Source: Hydrogenophaga intermedia (GTDB taxonomy: Bacteria > Pseudomonadota > Gammaproteobacteria > Burkholderiales > Burkholderiaceae_C). From it: a stretch of 64,000 nucleotides of DNA. The translations under genes were made by a program, and so were the position numbers. Under the pieces are notes generated by a model that saw only the letters and a program-made list of their open reading frames with translations, made no database searches and was not told where the DNA came from. The stretch covers positions 186,001 through 250,000 of the forward strand of contig NZ_CCAE010000002.1 in the NCBI RefSeq assembly GCF_000723405.1, read 5' to 3'. The stretch's first letter is position 1. Every line of letters begins with the position of its first letter. Shown here one piece after another: positions 9,182-17,825 of this stretch.

Positions 9182-10530
9182 GCGATGCCCGTACCGTGTC
9201 CTTCGGCGAAGCCCTGCGCTTCTGGCTCAAGCTCGGCTTCATCAGCTTCGGCGGCCCGGCGGGGCAGATCGCGGTGATGCACCGCGAACTCGTGGAACAG
9301 CGCCGCTGGATCAGCGAGCGGCGCTTCCTGCACGCCCTCAACTACTGCATGCTGCTGCCCGGTCCCGAGGCCCAGCAACTCGCCACCTACATCGGCTGGC
9401 TGTTGCACCGCACCTGGGGGGGCATCGCGGCCGGGGTGCTGTTCGTGCTGCCCTCGCTGCTGCTGCTCGTCGGCCTGAGCTGGGCCTACCTGGTCTATGG
9501 CCACGTCGGCTGGGTAGCGGGCGTGCTCTATGGCATCAAGCCCGCGGTGGCGGCCATCGTGGTGCAGGCGGTATGGCGCATCGGCGGCAAGGTGTTGCGC
9601 TCGCCGCGCCAGGCGCCCTGGCTGTGGGCGATGGCGATCGGCAGCTTCGTGGCCATCGCCGTACTCGGACTGCCATTTCCGCTGGTGGTGCTGTCGGCGC
9701 TGGCGCTGGGCTGGTTGGGCGGGCGCTTTGCGCCGGCGCAGTTCCTGGCAGGCAGCGGCCACGCCTCGGCCAAGGCTGCTGCGGCGCCTGCCGCGCCGGC
9801 GCTCATCGACGACCACACGCCCACGCCGGCGCACGCGCGCTTCTCGCGTGGCCGGCTGCTGCGCGTGCTGCTGTTGGGCGGTGTGCTGTGGGCGCTGCCC
9901 ATGGCCGCGCTGCTGGCCTGGCAAGGTGCGCAGGGCGTACTGCCCACCATGGGCGTGTTCTTCACCCAGGCCGCGCTGCTCACCTTCGGCGGCGCCTATG
10001 CGGTGCTGCCTTACGTCTATCAGGGCGCGGTGGTGCATCACGGCTGGCTCAGCGGACCGCAGATGATCGATGGCCTTGCGCTGGGCGAGACCACGCCGGG
10101 GCCGCTGATCATGGTCGTCGCCTTCGTCGGCTTCCTCGGTGGCTGGCACACCGAGGTGCTGGGTCCCGAGACCCGCTTTTGGGGCGCTGCCCTGGCGGCC
10201 ACGGTGGTCACCTGGTTCACCTTCCTGCCCTCGTTCGTCTTCATCCTGGCGGGTGGGCCGCTGGTGGAAAGCACGCACGGGCAGATGCATTTCATCGCGC
10301 CGCTCACCGGCATCACGGCGGCGGTGGTGGGCGTGATCGCCAGCCTGGGTGTCTTCTTCCTCGCCCACATCGCCTGGCCCGTGCCCGGTGGGCCTGCGGA
10401 TTTCGCGGCGCTGGCGATCGCGGCGCTGGCGGCCCTGGCGCTGGTGTGCTTCAAGCTCGGTGTCATCCCCGTGATCGCGGCCTGCGGCGCGCTGGGGGTG
10501 TTGCTCAAAGCCACCGGCTGGGCAGCCTGA
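9178..10530 (+). CDS. chrA: Chromate efflux transporter ChrA
   Basis: 450 aa, long-chain (two-domain) CHR family transporter with about ten membrane helices. The duplicated signature is visible: FGGPAGQIAVMHRELVE in the first half, FGGAYAVLPYV plus LALGETTPGPLIMV in the second. It exports chromate using the proton-motive force. I start at GTG 9178, which overlaps the chrB TGA and has GGAGG at 9168-9172, rather than ATG 9127, which lies inside chrB. It forms a two-gene chromate resistance operon with chrB. Confidence 0.93.
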   Translation: MSDARTVSFGEALRFWLKLGFISFGGPAGQIAVMHRELVEQRRWISERRFLHALNYCMLLPGPEAQQLATYIGWLLHRTWGGIAAGVLFVLPSLLLLVGLSWAYLVYGHVGWVAGVLYGIKPAVAAIVVQAVWRIGGKVLRSPRQAPWLWAMAIGSFVAIAVLGLPFPLVVLSALALGWLGGRFAPAQFLAGSGHASAKAAAAPAAPALIDDHTPTPAHARFSRGRLLRVLLLGGVLWALPMAALLAWQGAQGVLPTMGVFFTQAALLTFGGAYAVLPYVYQGAVVHHGWLSGPQMIDGLALGETTPGPLIMVVAFVGFLGGWHTEVLGPETRFWGAALAATVVTWFTFLPSFVFILAGGPLVESTHGQMHFIAPLTGITAAVVGVIASLGVFFLAHIAWPVPGGPADFAALAIAALAALALVCFKLGVIPVIAACGALGVLLKATGWAA

Positions 10531-10555
10531 CGCGCGGCCGTCACAAGCCCTGTGC

Positions 10556-10561
10556 TACATT
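10556..10561 (+). promoter_or_regulatory. -10-like TACATT before the aroG leader peptide
   Basis: TACATT is 7 nt before the leader peptide ATG (10569), predicting a 1-nt 5' leader. A recognisable -35 is lacking. No SD precedes the ATG. Confidence 0.4.
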
Positions 10562-10568
10562 GCGCCCC

Positions 10569-10643
10569 ATGCCTTCGCGCGCCGTTTACTTCGCTTTTTA
10601 CTTTTGGTTCTCTGTCCCCGGCGGACGAGAGGCGAAGACGTAA
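10569..10643 (+). CDS. Aromatic-rich leader peptide of aroG
   Basis: A 24-codon ORF, ATG to TAA, whose codons 6-14 read VYFAFYFWF: seven of the eight residues 7-14 are Phe, Tyr or Trp. It ends 96 nt before the DAHP synthase start and is followed by a strong terminator with a competing antiterminator. This matches the architecture of amino-acid attenuators (trp, pheA, his leaders): low charged tRNA-Phe/Tyr/Trp would stall the ribosome on these codons. The presence of all three aromatic residues fits a common-pathway enzyme rather than a single terminal branch. Confidence 0.85.
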   Translation: MPSRAVYFAFYFWFSVPGGREAKT

Positions 10644-10674
10644 GCGCGCCAAGCACCTCGATCAAAACCGCCGG
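10580..10674 (+). promoter_or_regulatory. aroG attenuator: alternative pairing segments
   Basis: CCGGCGG at 10618-10624 (within leader codons 17-19) is exactly complementary to CCGCCGG at 10668-10674, the 5' arm of the terminator, forming an antiterminator. CGCCG at 10580-10584, at the start of the leader ORF, can pair with CGGCG at 10619-10623 and would sequester the antiterminator arm. CTTCGC (10573-10578) can additionally pair with GCGAAG (10632-10637). A ribosome stalled at the aromatic codons (10587-10610) would cover the first segment and favour antitermination. The foldings were read by eye, not computed. Confidence 0.7.
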
Positions 10675-10699
10675 AGCCTCTGCCCGGCGGTTTTTTTTT
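10664..10699 (+). terminator. Intrinsic terminator (attenuator) upstream of aroG
   Basis: AAAACCGCCGG (10664-10674) pairs perfectly with CCGGCGGTTTT (10684-10694) around a 9-nt loop. A run of nine T follows (10691-10699). It ends 40 nt before the aroG ATG, so it must be read through for aroG expression from the upstream promoter. Confidence 0.9.
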
Positions 10700-10739
10700 G
10701 CCCCCACCATATTCCTCTAGACCCACCCAGGAGCCCGTG

Positions 10740-11867
10740 ATGAACGCCAAAGCCACTTCCGCCGCCAGCGACGCCTGGTATGCGCGTCCTCTCGACAAGA
10801 CCAGCGAGACCGACGACCAACGCATCCAGGACATCACCGTGCTTCCCCCGCCCGAACACCTCATCCGCTTCTTCCCCATCGCCGGCACGCCGACGGAAGC
10901 CCTGATCAGTCAGACCCGTCAGCGCATCCACCGCATCCTGCACGGCAAGGACGACCGGCTGCTGGTGGTCATCGGACCCTGCTCCATTCACGACCCCGGT
11001 GCCGCCCTGGACTACGCCCGGCGGCTGAAGCCCTTGCGCGAGCAGTACGCCGACACGCTGGAGATCGTGATGCGCGTCTACTTCGAGAAGCCGCGCACGA
11101 CGGTGGGCTGGAAGGGCCTGATCAACGACCCCTACCTCGACGAGAGCTATCGCATCGACGAGGGCCTGCGCATCGCGCGTCAGTTGCTCATCGAGATCAA
11201 TCGCCAGGGCCTGCCGGCGGGCAGCGAGTTTCTCGACGTGATCTCGCCCCAGTACATCGGTGACCTCATCAGCTGGGGCGCCATCGGCGCGCGCACCACC
11301 GAAAGCCAGGTGCACCGCGAACTGGCCTCGGGCCTGTCGGCGCCCATCGGGTTCAAGAACGGCACCGACGGCAACATCAAGATCGCCACCGACGCGATCC
11401 AGGCGGCGGGCCGCGGCCACCATTTCCTGTCGGTGCACAAGAACGGCCAGGTCGCCATCGTGCAGACCAAGGGCAACAAGGACTGCCACGTGATCCTGCG
11501 CGGTGGCAAGGCGCCCAACTACGACGCCGCCAGCGTGGCCGCCGCAGTGAAGGACCTCGAAGCGGCCAAGCAGACGCCGCGCCTCATGATCGACTTCAGC
11601 CACGCCAACAGCAGCAAGCAGCATGAAAAGCAGATCGATGTGGCCCGCGACGTGGGCGCGCAGATCGCGGGCGGCTCCAAGTCCATCTTCGGCGTGATGA
11701 TCGAGAGCCATATCGAGGCTGGCGCGCAGAAGTTCACCCCGGGCAAGGACGATCCCGCTGCGTTGCAGTACGGGCAGAGCATCACCGACGCCTGCCTGGG
11801 CTGGAGCGATTCGGTGCAGGCGCTGGAGATTCTGTCGCAGTCGGTCGAGGCTGCGCGCCGCCGCTGA
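10740..11867 (+). CDS. aroG: 3-deoxy-7-phosphoheptulonate (DAHP) synthase, class I
   Basis: 375 aa. It catalyses the first step of the shikimate pathway, condensing phosphoenolpyruvate and erythrose-4-phosphate. Family blocks are LLVVIGPCSIHDPGAALDYA (about residues 75-94), RVYFEKPRTTVGWKGLINDP, SDLISWGAIGARTTESQ-type sequence (DLISWGAIGARTTESQ), IGFKNGTDGN and IDFSHANSSKQ near the C-terminus. The start at ATG 10740 has AGGAG about 7 nt upstream. Isozyme type (Phe-, Tyr- or Trp-sensitive) cannot be assigned; the gene symbol is used for the family. Regulation is inferred from the aromatic leader peptide and attenuator. Confidence 0.95.
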   Translation: MNAKATSAASDAWYARPLDKTSETDDQRIQDITVLPPPEHLIRFFPIAGTPTEALISQTRQRIHRILHGKDDRLLVVIGPCSIHDPGAALDYARRLKPLREQYADTLEIVMRVYFEKPRTTVGWKGLINDPYLDESYRIDEGLRIARQLLIEINRQGLPAGSEFLDVISPQYIGDLISWGAIGARTTESQVHRELASGLSAPIGFKNGTDGNIKIATDAIQAAGRGHHFLSVHKNGQVAIVQTKGNKDCHVILRGGKAPNYDAASVAAAVKDLEAAKQTPRLMIDFSHANSSKQHEKQIDVARDVGAQIAGGSKSIFGVMIESHIEAGAQKFTPGKDDPAALQYGQSITDACLGWSDSVQALEILSQSVEAARRR

Positions 11868-11946
11868 GCGAGGAGGGTTTTCCGCGGTGCCGTGCCCGGT
11901 GGGCGCGGCACAATGGCCCGACAACCAGCCTCGCGGAGACACACCC

Positions 11947-12267
11947 ATGCGCAGCCAAGTCATCGTCACCTGGGGCGAGCCCGCCACCTACCGCATCGAC
12001 CTGGAAGAGGTGCAGCCCATGCCGCATGACCAGGCGCGGCACTGGCTGGACGAGCAGTTCACGCAGATGGGCTGCGAGCCGATCCGGCTCACGGGCAAGG
12101 TGCTCACGGCCGACAAGATCCTGTGCATCGCGCAGGCCGCGGGCCAGCCACGCTTTCAGGAAGCGGCGCACCGCGACTGGGCCCTGGCCTTCGCGCGCGC
12201 GGCCAGCGCGGCGCTGGCCAAGCCCGTCGTCACCGTGGACGTGCCGGCCCAGTCGCTGAGCTATTGA
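11947..12267 (+). CDS. Conserved hypothetical protein, 106 aa
   Basis: A 106-aa cytoplasmic-looking protein (MRSQVIVTWGE...) without signal peptide, membrane segment or recognised motif. It is alternating alpha/beta in character, with many acidic residues in its first half and a hydrophobic helix around ALAFARAASAALAKP. It has good GC3 codon usage and a GGAGA about 8 nt upstream, so I regard it as a real gene. A CACAAT hexamer (11910-11915) could be its -10. Its stop lies 1 nt from the stop of convergent mpl, leaving no room for a terminator between them. Function unknown. Confidence 0.7.
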   Translation: MRSQVIVTWGEPATYRIDLEEVQPMPHDQARHWLDEQFTQMGCEPIRLTGKVLTADKILCIAQAAGQPRFQEAAHRDWALAFARAASAALAKPVVTVDVPAQSLSY

Positions 12268-12268
12268 A

Positions 12269-13657
12269 TCAGGGGGCGGCCAGCGCCTTGAGCAGGCGCT
12301 CGTGAATGCCGCCGAAGCCGCCGTTGCTCATGCACACGATGTGATCGCCGGCCTGCGCGGCCTGCGTCACCTGGTTCACCACCGTGTCGATGTTCGCGCC
12401 CACCACCGCGCGCGCGCCCATGGGCGCCAGCGCCTCGGCGGCGTCCCAGTCGAGCCCGCCCGAGTGGCAGAAGGCCAGGTCGGCGTTCTCCAGGCTCCAG
12501 GGCAGTTGCGCTTTCATCGTGCCCAGCTTCATGGTGTTGCTGCGCGGCTCGAACACCGCGAGGATGCGCCCGCGCGGCTGGCCCAGGCGGCGCGCCAGGC
12601 CATCGAGCGTGGTGCGGATGGCCGTGGGGTGGTGCGCGAAGTCGTCGTAGACCGTGATGTCGCCGCCCGCGTGCGCCACGGTGCCGCGCACCTCCATGCG
12701 CCGACGCACGTTCTCGAAACGCGCCAGGGCCTGCGCGGCCTCCGCGGGCGGCACGCCCAGGTGATCGGCCGCCGCGATGGCCGCCAGTGCATTGAGCTGG
12801 TTGTGTACGCCGCTGAGCGCCCAGCGTACGTGGCCGACCACCTGACCACGTTCCAGCACGGCGAAGTCGTGCGGCTCGCCCTGAGCGGTGAAGTCGCTCA
12901 CGGCGGCACCGAAGCTGCGAACCTCGCTCCAGCAGCCCTGGTGCAGCACGCGCTCCAGGCTGTCCTCCAGCCCGTTGACCACCACGCGTCCGCTGCCGGG
13001 CACGGTGCGCACCAGGTGATGGAACTGCCGCTCGATCGCCTTGAGGTCGTCGAAGATGTCGGCGTGGTCGAACTCGAGGTTGTTCAGGATGGCCGTGCGC
13101 GGGCGGTAGTGCACGAATTTGCTGCGCTTGTCGAAGAAGGCGGTGTCGTATTCGTCCGCTTCAATAACGAAGGCCTTGCCTTGGCCCAGCCGGGCGGAGA
13201 GGCCGAAGTTCATCGGCACGCCGCCCACCAGGAACCCCGGCTGCTGTCCGCAGGCCTCCAGAACCCACGCAAGCATCGACGTGGTGGTTGTCTTGCCGTG
13301 CGTGCCGGCCACGGCCAGCACGTGGCGACCCTGCAGCACGTGTTCGGCCAGCCACTGCGGGCCGCTGGTGTAGGGCGCGCCGGCTTCCAGGATGGCTTCC
13401 ATCAGCGGGAACTTGGGACTGCCGTCGGGCAGGCGGGCGCGGCTGACCACGTTGCCGATGACCCAGACGTCCGGCTTGAGCGCCATCTGGTCGGCACCGA
13501 AGCCCTCGATGAGATCGATGCCGAGGGCGCGGAGCTGGTCGCTCATGGGTGGGTAGACGCCGGCGTCGCAGCCGGTCACGCGGTGGCCCGCCTCGCGGGC
13601 CAGGGCCGCAACACCGCCCATGAAGGTGCCGCAGATGCCCAGGATGTGAATATGCAT
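12269..13657 (-). CDS. mpl: UDP-N-acetylmuramate:L-Ala-gamma-D-Glu-meso-DAP ligase
   Basis: 462 aa Mur-ligase family enzyme of peptidoglycan recycling: it attaches the recovered tripeptide to UDP-MurNAc. The N-terminal Rossmann segment HIHILGICGTFMGGVA is characteristic of Mpl rather than MurC. The ATP P-loop AGTHGKTTTTS (about residues 117-127), the central FIEADEYDTAFFDKRSKF and the C-terminal YDDFAHHPTAI are intact. AmpD, another recycling enzyme, is encoded about 12 kb away. The ATG is preceded by TAGAAT plus 6 nt with no SD, predicting a leaderless mRNA. Confidence 0.95.
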   Translation of the reverse strand: MHIHILGICGTFMGGVAALAREAGHRVTGCDAGVYPPMSDQLRALGIDLIEGFGADQMALKPDVWVIGNVVSRARLPDGSPKFPLMEAILEAGAPYTSGPQWLAEHVLQGRHVLAVAGTHGKTTTTSMLAWVLEACGQQPGFLVGGVPMNFGLSARLGQGKAFVIEADEYDTAFFDKRSKFVHYRPRTAILNNLEFDHADIFDDLKAIERQFHHLVRTVPGSGRVVVNGLEDSLERVLHQGCWSEVRSFGAAVSDFTAQGEPHDFAVLERGQVVGHVRWALSGVHNQLNALAAIAAADHLGVPPAEAAQALARFENVRRRMEVRGTVAHAGGDITVYDDFAHHPTAIRTTLDGLARRLGQPRGRILAVFEPRSNTMKLGTMKAQLPWSLENADLAFCHSGGLDWDAAEALAPMGARAVVGANIDTVVNQVTQAAQAGDHIVCMSNGGFGGIHERLLKALAAP

Positions 13658-13663
13658 GCGCGG

Positions 13664-13669
13664 ATTCTA
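13664..13669 (-). promoter_or_regulatory. -10 TAGAAT placing +1 on the mpl start codon
   Basis: On the minus strand TAGAAT is followed by CCGCGC and the mpl ATG, so +1 coincides with the start codon. No SD or clear -35 is seen. Confidence 0.5.
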
Positions 13670-13743
13670 GGGAGGTGGGCGCGGCCATCCTCCGTAGCGC
13701 CGAGGAGAGAATGGCGCCCGCCTTGTGGGCTTTGTCCACGGGG

Positions 13744-13749
13744 CACAAT
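13744..13749 (+). promoter_or_regulatory. -10-like CACAAT placing +1 on the start codon of the 203-aa protein gene
   Basis: CACAAT is followed by CCCCGG and ATG 13756, so +1 falls on the ATG. It is divergent from the mpl site, 98 bp start to start; no SD is present. Confidence 0.4.
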
Positions 13750-13755
13750 CCCCGG

Positions 13756-14367
13756 ATGCTCTCGCGAGACGACACCGCTGCCGAGATCGCCGCCGTGGCC
13801 GCGCGCCTGGTGGTCGACGAAGGCCAGGACTACGCTGCGGCCAAGCGCGCCGCCATCCGCCAGTTGGGGATGCACACCCGCACCCCGCTGCCCGATAACG
13901 ACACGCTGGAAGCCGCCGTGCGCGAACACATTGCCGTGTTCTGCGCCGACACCCAGCCCGCCGAGCTGCGCGCGCTGCGGGAACTGGCGCTGCTCTGGAT
14001 GGATCGACTCCAGGCTTTCCGCCCGCACCTGGGCGGTGCCGCCTGGCACGGCACGGCCACGCGCCACAGCGACCTTCACATGCACCTCTTCTGCGACGAC
14101 CCCAAGCAGGCCGAATGGGCCTTGATCGACCACCGCGTGGACTACCACCCTGGCACCGGCACGGGCTGGCGCGGCGAACCGGTGGAGGCGCTCACGGTGC
14201 GCACGCGCAGCGAGGCGCTCGGCCAGTGGGTGCTGATGCACCTGCTGGTGCACGACCTGGACGGCCTGCGCGGCGCGCTCAAGCCCGACAGCCAGGGGCG
14301 CAAGCCGCGTGGCGACGCCGCTGCGTTGCGCGAGCGCCTGGCGGCGGAAGCAGGGGAGGGCTCGTGA
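13756..14367 (+). CDS. Conserved protein of unknown function beside mpl, 203 aa
   Basis: 203 aa from the ATG that follows CACAAT; the longer open frame upstream looks like spacer. No membrane segment or signal peptide is visible. A mid-protein stretch HGTATRHSDLHMHLFCDDPKQAEWALIDHRVDYHPG is rich in His and Asp and could bind metal or nucleotide. Homologues in this bacterial group are, from memory, sometimes labelled UDP-N-acetylmuramate-alanine ligase, but the P-loop and Mur-ligase motifs are absent, so I do not adopt that name. It is divergent from mpl and its TGA overlaps the ATG of the following thioredoxin-like gene, indicating coupling. Confidence 0.75.
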   Translation: MLSRDDTAAEIAAVAARLVVDEGQDYAAAKRAAIRQLGMHTRTPLPDNDTLEAAVREHIAVFCADTQPAELRALRELALLWMDRLQAFRPHLGGAAWHGTATRHSDLHMHLFCDDPKQAEWALIDHRVDYHPGTGTGWRGEPVEALTVRTRSEALGQWVLMHLLVHDLDGLRGALKPDSQGRKPRGDAAALRERLAAEAGEGS

Positions 14368-14897
14368 TGAAGTTGCAGCGTCGCCATTGGTTGGCTGGTG
14401 GCGTGGCGCTGGCCGCGGCTGGCGCCGGGGTGTGGTGGGCCGAGCGGCGCCTGAGTCCGGCACCGGTGATGGACGGCGCCGAGGCCGCGTTCTGGCAGAC
14501 CTCGTTCGAAACGCCCGAAGGCGGCGCCACGCTGGCCGTGGCTGCCCTGCGCGGCCGCCCGCTGCTCGTGAACTTCTGGGCCACCTGGTGCCCGCCCTGC
14601 GTGGAGGAGTTGCCACTGCTCGATGCGTTCCACCAGAAGCAATCGCCCAAGGGCTGGCAACTGCTGGGGTTGGCGGTCGATCGCGTGGAGCCGGTGCGCC
14701 AGTTCCTGCAGCGCCTGCCACTGTCCTTCCCCGTCGGCATGACCGGCTTCGCCGGCACCGAACTCAGCCGCACGCTGGGCAACGCCACCGGCGCCTTGCC
14801 CTTCACCGTGGTGTTCGGCTCCGACGGCCGCGTGCTCCACCGCAAGATCGGTCAGGTGCACGAGTCCGATCTGGCCCAGTGGGCGGAACTGGCCTGA
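14367..14897 (+). CDS. TlpA-like membrane-anchored thiol:disulfide reductase
   Basis: 176 aa. An N-terminal uncleaved signal-anchor (MKLQRRHWLAGGVALAAAGAG...) exports a thioredoxin-fold domain to the periplasm. The active site WATWCPPC (Cys75, Cys78) and the cis-Pro context GALPFTVVF are present. It is related to TlpA/ResA/DsbE proteins that reduce disulfides, for instance in apocytochrome c maturation, but the substrate is not shown by context. The start ATG 14367 overlaps the previous stop (TGATG), so it is coupled to the 203-aa unknown. A ~175-nt intergenic gap follows before accB. Confidence 0.88.
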   Translation: MKLQRRHWLAGGVALAAAGAGVWWAERRLSPAPVMDGAEAAFWQTSFETPEGGATLAVAALRGRPLLVNFWATWCPPCVEELPLLDAFHQKQSPKGWQLLGLAVDRVEPVRQFLQRLPLSFPVGMTGFAGTELSRTLGNATGALPFTVVFGSDGRVLHRKIGQVHESDLAQWAELA

Positions 14898-14979
14898 TGC
14901 GCTGAACGGGTCGCAAGCCCGCTCATCTGCATTGATTTTTGGGCCGGACGACCGGGCTGGTGCCATGTGTGACTTCGTG

Positions 14980-14985
14980 TACACT
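14980..14985 (+). promoter_or_regulatory. Possible -10 (TACACT) for the accBC operon
   Basis: TACACT lies 87 nt before the accB ATG in a 175-nt intergenic region. No good -35 is visible at 16-18 bp, so this is only a candidate. accB itself has a clear SD (GGAGA). Confidence 0.3.
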
Positions 14986-15072
14986 GCCCCACCCTTTGGC
15001 GGTTGGGGCATCTCCATTCGACGAAATTGAGAGCATTTAGTACCAACTTCGCCGAACTTCGTTGGAGAAATC

Positions 15073-15534
15073 ATGGATTTGCGAAAACTCAAGACGCTGA
15101 TCGATCTGGTGTCGGAATCGAACGTGTCGGAGCTCGAGATCACCGAGGCCGAAGGCAAGGTCCGCATCGTCAAGGCCACGCCGGCCGTGATGCCCGCCCC
15201 CATTACTTACAGCATGCCGCCCGTGGCGCCGGCCGCCCCGGCCGCGCAGGTGGTGGAAGTGGCGTCGCCCGCTGCGGCCACCGCGCCCGTGCAGCCGGCC
15301 GGCCATTTGGTCAAGTCGCCCATGGTCGGCACGTTCTACCGCGCTTCGGCCCCGGGTGCCAAGGCATTTGTCGAAGTCGGCGACACGGTGAAGGAGGGTG
15401 ACACCATCTGCATCGTCGAGGCTATGAAGATCCTCAACGAGATCGAGGCCGACAAGAGCGGCACCGTGACCCAGATCCTGGTCCAGAACGGCCAGGCCGT
15501 CGAATACGGCCAGCCGCTGTTCGCGATCGAGTGA
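15073..15534 (+). CDS. accB: Biotin carboxyl carrier protein of acetyl-CoA carboxylase
   Basis: 153 aa, the typical size of AccB. The N-terminal helical region is followed by a Pro/Ala-rich linker (about residues 36-77) and a biotinyl domain ending in [17 protein letters not shown], with the biotinylated Lys119 in EAMKI. It carries the carboxyl group between biotin carboxylase and the carboxyltransferase in fatty-acid synthesis. GGAGA is placed 5-8 nt before the ATG. accC follows after 13 nt, the conserved accBC order. Confidence 0.97.
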   Translation: MDLRKLKTLIDLVSESNVSELEITEAEGKVRIVKATPAVMPAPITYSMPPVAPAAPAAQVVEVASPAAATAPVQPAGHLVKSPMVGTFYRASAPGAKAFVEVGDTVKEGDTICIVEAMKILNEIEADKSGTVTQILVQNGQAVEYGQPLFAIE

Positions 15535-15547
15535 GGGCCGCGCACCC

Positions 15548-16897
15548 ATGTTCAAGAAGATCCTGATCGCCAACCGCGGCGAGATCGCCCTGCGCATCCA
15601 GCGCGCCTGCCGCGAGATGGGCATCAAGGCGGTGATGGTCTATTCCGAGGCCGACCGCGACGCCAAGTACGTCAAGCTGGCCGAAGAAGCGGTGTGCATC
15701 GGCCCGGCCCAGTCGGGCCAGAGCTACCTGAACATGCCTGCCATCATCTCGGCCGCCGAGGTGACGGACGCCGAGGCCATCCACCCCGGCTACGGCTTCC
15801 TGAGCGAGAACGCCGACTTCGCCGAGCGCGTGGAGCGCAGTGGCTTCACCTTCATCGGCCCCACGCCCGATTCCATCCGCCTCATGGGCGACAAGGTCTC
15901 GGCCAAGCAGGCCATGATCCGAGCGGGCGTGCCCTGCGTGCCCGGCTCCGACGGCGCGCTGCCCGACGACCCGGTGGTGATCAAGCGCACCGCCAAGGCC
16001 GTGGGGTACCCGGTGATCATCAAGGCCGCGGGCGGTGGCGGCGGGCGCGGCATGCGCGTGGTGCACACCGAGGCAGCGCTGCTGCACGCGGTACAGACCA
16101 CCAAGGCCGAGGCCGGCGCGGCCTTCGGCAACGCCGAGGTTTACATGGAGAAGTTCCTCCAGAACCCCCGGCACATCGAGATCCAGATCCTGGCCGACCA
16201 GCACCGCAACGCCGTCTACCTGGGCGAGCGCGACTGCTCCATGCAGCGGCGCCACCAGAAGGTCATCGAGGAAGCACCGGCGCCGGGCATCCCGCGCCGC
16301 CTGATCGAGAAGATCGGCGAGCGTTGCGCGGCCGCCTGCAAGAAGATCGGCTACCGCGGTGCGGGCACGTTCGAGTTCCTGTTCGAGAACGGCGAGTTCT
16401 ATTTCATCGAGATGAACACGCGTGTGCAGGTGGAGCACCCGGTGACCGAATGGATCACCGGCATCGACATCGTGCGCACGCAGATCGCCGTGGCCGCGGG
16501 CGAGAAGCTGCCGTTCACGCAGCGCCAGGTGCAGCTCAAGGGCCACGCCATCGAATGCCGCGTGAACGCCGAAGACCCGTACAAGTTCACGCCCTCGCCG
16601 GGCCGCATCACCCTGTGGCACCCGCCGGGTGGCCCTGGCGTGCGCGTGGACTCGCACGTCTACAACAACTACTTCGTGCCGCCCAACTACGACTCCATGA
16701 TCGGCAAGATCATCGTGCACGGCGACACGCGCGAGCAGGCGCTGGCGCGCATGCGCACCGCGCTGGCTGAGACGGTGGTCGAAGGCATCAAGACCAACAT
16801 CCCGCTGCACCGCGAGTTGATGGTCGATGCCAGTTTCGTGGCCGGTGGAACGAACATCCACTATCTCGAAGAGTGGCTGTCGCAGCGTGAGCGCTGA
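15548..16897 (+). CDS. accC: Biotin carboxylase subunit of acetyl-CoA carboxylase
   Basis: 449 aa, the same length as E. coli AccC. ATP-grasp enzyme that carboxylates biotin on AccB with bicarbonate and ATP. Intact blocks include [32 protein letters not shown], the glycine-rich [14 protein letters not shown] loop, [20 protein letters not shown] and the metal-binding [16 protein letters not shown]. The 3' end overlaps the prmA GTG start by 11 nt, tying methylation of L11 to the same transcript. Confidence 0.98.
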   Translation: MFKKILIANRGEIALRIQRACREMGIKAVMVYSEADRDAKYVKLAEEAVCIGPAQSGQSYLNMPAIISAAEVTDAEAIHPGYGFLSENADFAERVERSGFTFIGPTPDSIRLMGDKVSAKQAMIRAGVPCVPGSDGALPDDPVVIKRTAKAVGYPVIIKAAGGGGGRGMRVVHTEAALLHAVQTTKAEAGAAFGNAEVYMEKFLQNPRHIEIQILADQHRNAVYLGERDCSMQRRHQKVIEEAPAPGIPRRLIEKIGERCAAACKKIGYRGAGTFEFLFENGEFYFIEMNTRVQVEHPVTEWITGIDIVRTQIAVAAGEKLPFTQRQVQLKGHAIECRVNAEDPYKFTPSPGRITLWHPPGGPGVRVDSHVYNNYFVPPNYDSMIGKIIVHGDTREQALARMRTALAETVVEGIKTNIPLHRELMVDASFVAGGTNIHYLEEWLSQRER

Positions 16898-17804
16898 TTC
16901 CGCCGCTGGCGCGGCCACGCCGTTCGAACTGGTTCTGGTAGTGCCCGAGGGGGCCATCGAGGCCGTGGGCGAAGCGCTCGACGCGCTGGATGCGCTCAGC
17001 GTGTCGGTGGAAGACGCCGACGCCATGACCGAGGCCGAGCAAGCCCTGTTCGGCGAGCCCGGCATGCCGCCGCCCAAGGAAGGCTGGCAGCGTTCGCGCG
17101 TGGTCGCGCTGTTCCCCGACGAGGCCGCCGCGCGCGAGGCCGCCACGCTGCTGTCGGCGCAGGACTTCTTCGACGGCTGCCGCGTGCAGGGCGTGCGCGC
17201 GGTGCCCGAGCAGGACTGGGTGCGCCTGACGCAATCGCAGTTCGAGCCGGTCGAGATCACGCCGACGTTCTGGATCGTGCCCTCATGGCATGAGCCGCCC
17301 GCGCAGGCGCGCGAGGTGATCCGGCTTGACCCGGGCCTGGCCTTCGGCACCGGCACCCACCCCACCACCCGCATGTGCCTGCGCTGGACGGCCACGCACG
17401 CGCCCGTGGGGCCGCGCGTGCTCGACTACGGCTGCGGCTCGGGCATCCTGGCCATCGGCGCGGCCAAGCACGGCGCGCGCGACATTCTCGCCGTCGACAT
17501 CGATCCGGCGGCAGTGGAATCCACGCGCCTCAACGCCAACGCGAACAGTGTCGCGCTGCAGGCCGGCCTGCCCGATGCTGCGAAGGGCGAGCACGATCTG
17601 GTGCTCGCCAACATCCTGGCCACGCCGCTGAAGGTGCTCGCGCCGCTGCTGTGTTCGCACGTGCGCCCGGGCGGCCATCTGGTGCTCGCGGGCATCCTGG
17701 CGCGTCAGGCCGACGAGCTGCGCGAGGCCTATGCGCCCTGGCTCGCGCTCGAGGTCAGTGACGAAGAGGACGGCTGGATCCTCATGACCGCGCGCAAGCC
17801 TTGA
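16887..17804 (+). CDS. prmA: Ribosomal protein L11 methyltransferase
   Basis: 305 aa. SAM-dependent enzyme that trimethylates ribosomal protein L11. The N-terminal substrate-recognition domain (about 1-115) is followed by [16 protein letters not shown] (about 151-166), SAM motif [15 protein letters not shown] (about 179-192), [14 protein letters not shown] and [10 protein letters not shown] (the NPPY-equivalent motif). The start is the GTG at 16887 inside the accC end; the longer open frame lies wholly within accC. The accB-accC-prmA order is conserved in betaproteobacteria. Confidence 0.95.
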   Translation: MSADSAAGAATPFELVLVVPEGAIEAVGEALDALDALSVSVEDADAMTEAEQALFGEPGMPPPKEGWQRSRVVALFPDEAAAREAATLLSAQDFFDGCRVQGVRAVPEQDWVRLTQSQFEPVEITPTFWIVPSWHEPPAQAREVIRLDPGLAFGTGTHPTTRMCLRWTATHAPVGPRVLDYGCGSGILAIGAAKHGARDILAVDIDPAAVESTRLNANANSVALQAGLPDAAKGEHDLVLANILATPLKVLAPLLCSHVRPGGHLVLAGILARQADELREAYAPWLALEVSDEEDGWILMTARKP

Positions 17805-17825
17805 GCCCGTCCGGGCGAGGCCCGC

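Noticed and set aside
10552-10740. Alternative 62-codon ORF in another frame across the aroG leader
   Set aside because: It runs through the terminator and poly-T tract; the 24-codon aromatic ORF explains the conservation-like features better.
13756-14367. MurC-type UDP-N-acetylmuramate-alanine ligase
   Set aside because: No P-loop or Mur-ligase motif and far too short; the name likely spread from the neighbouring mpl.
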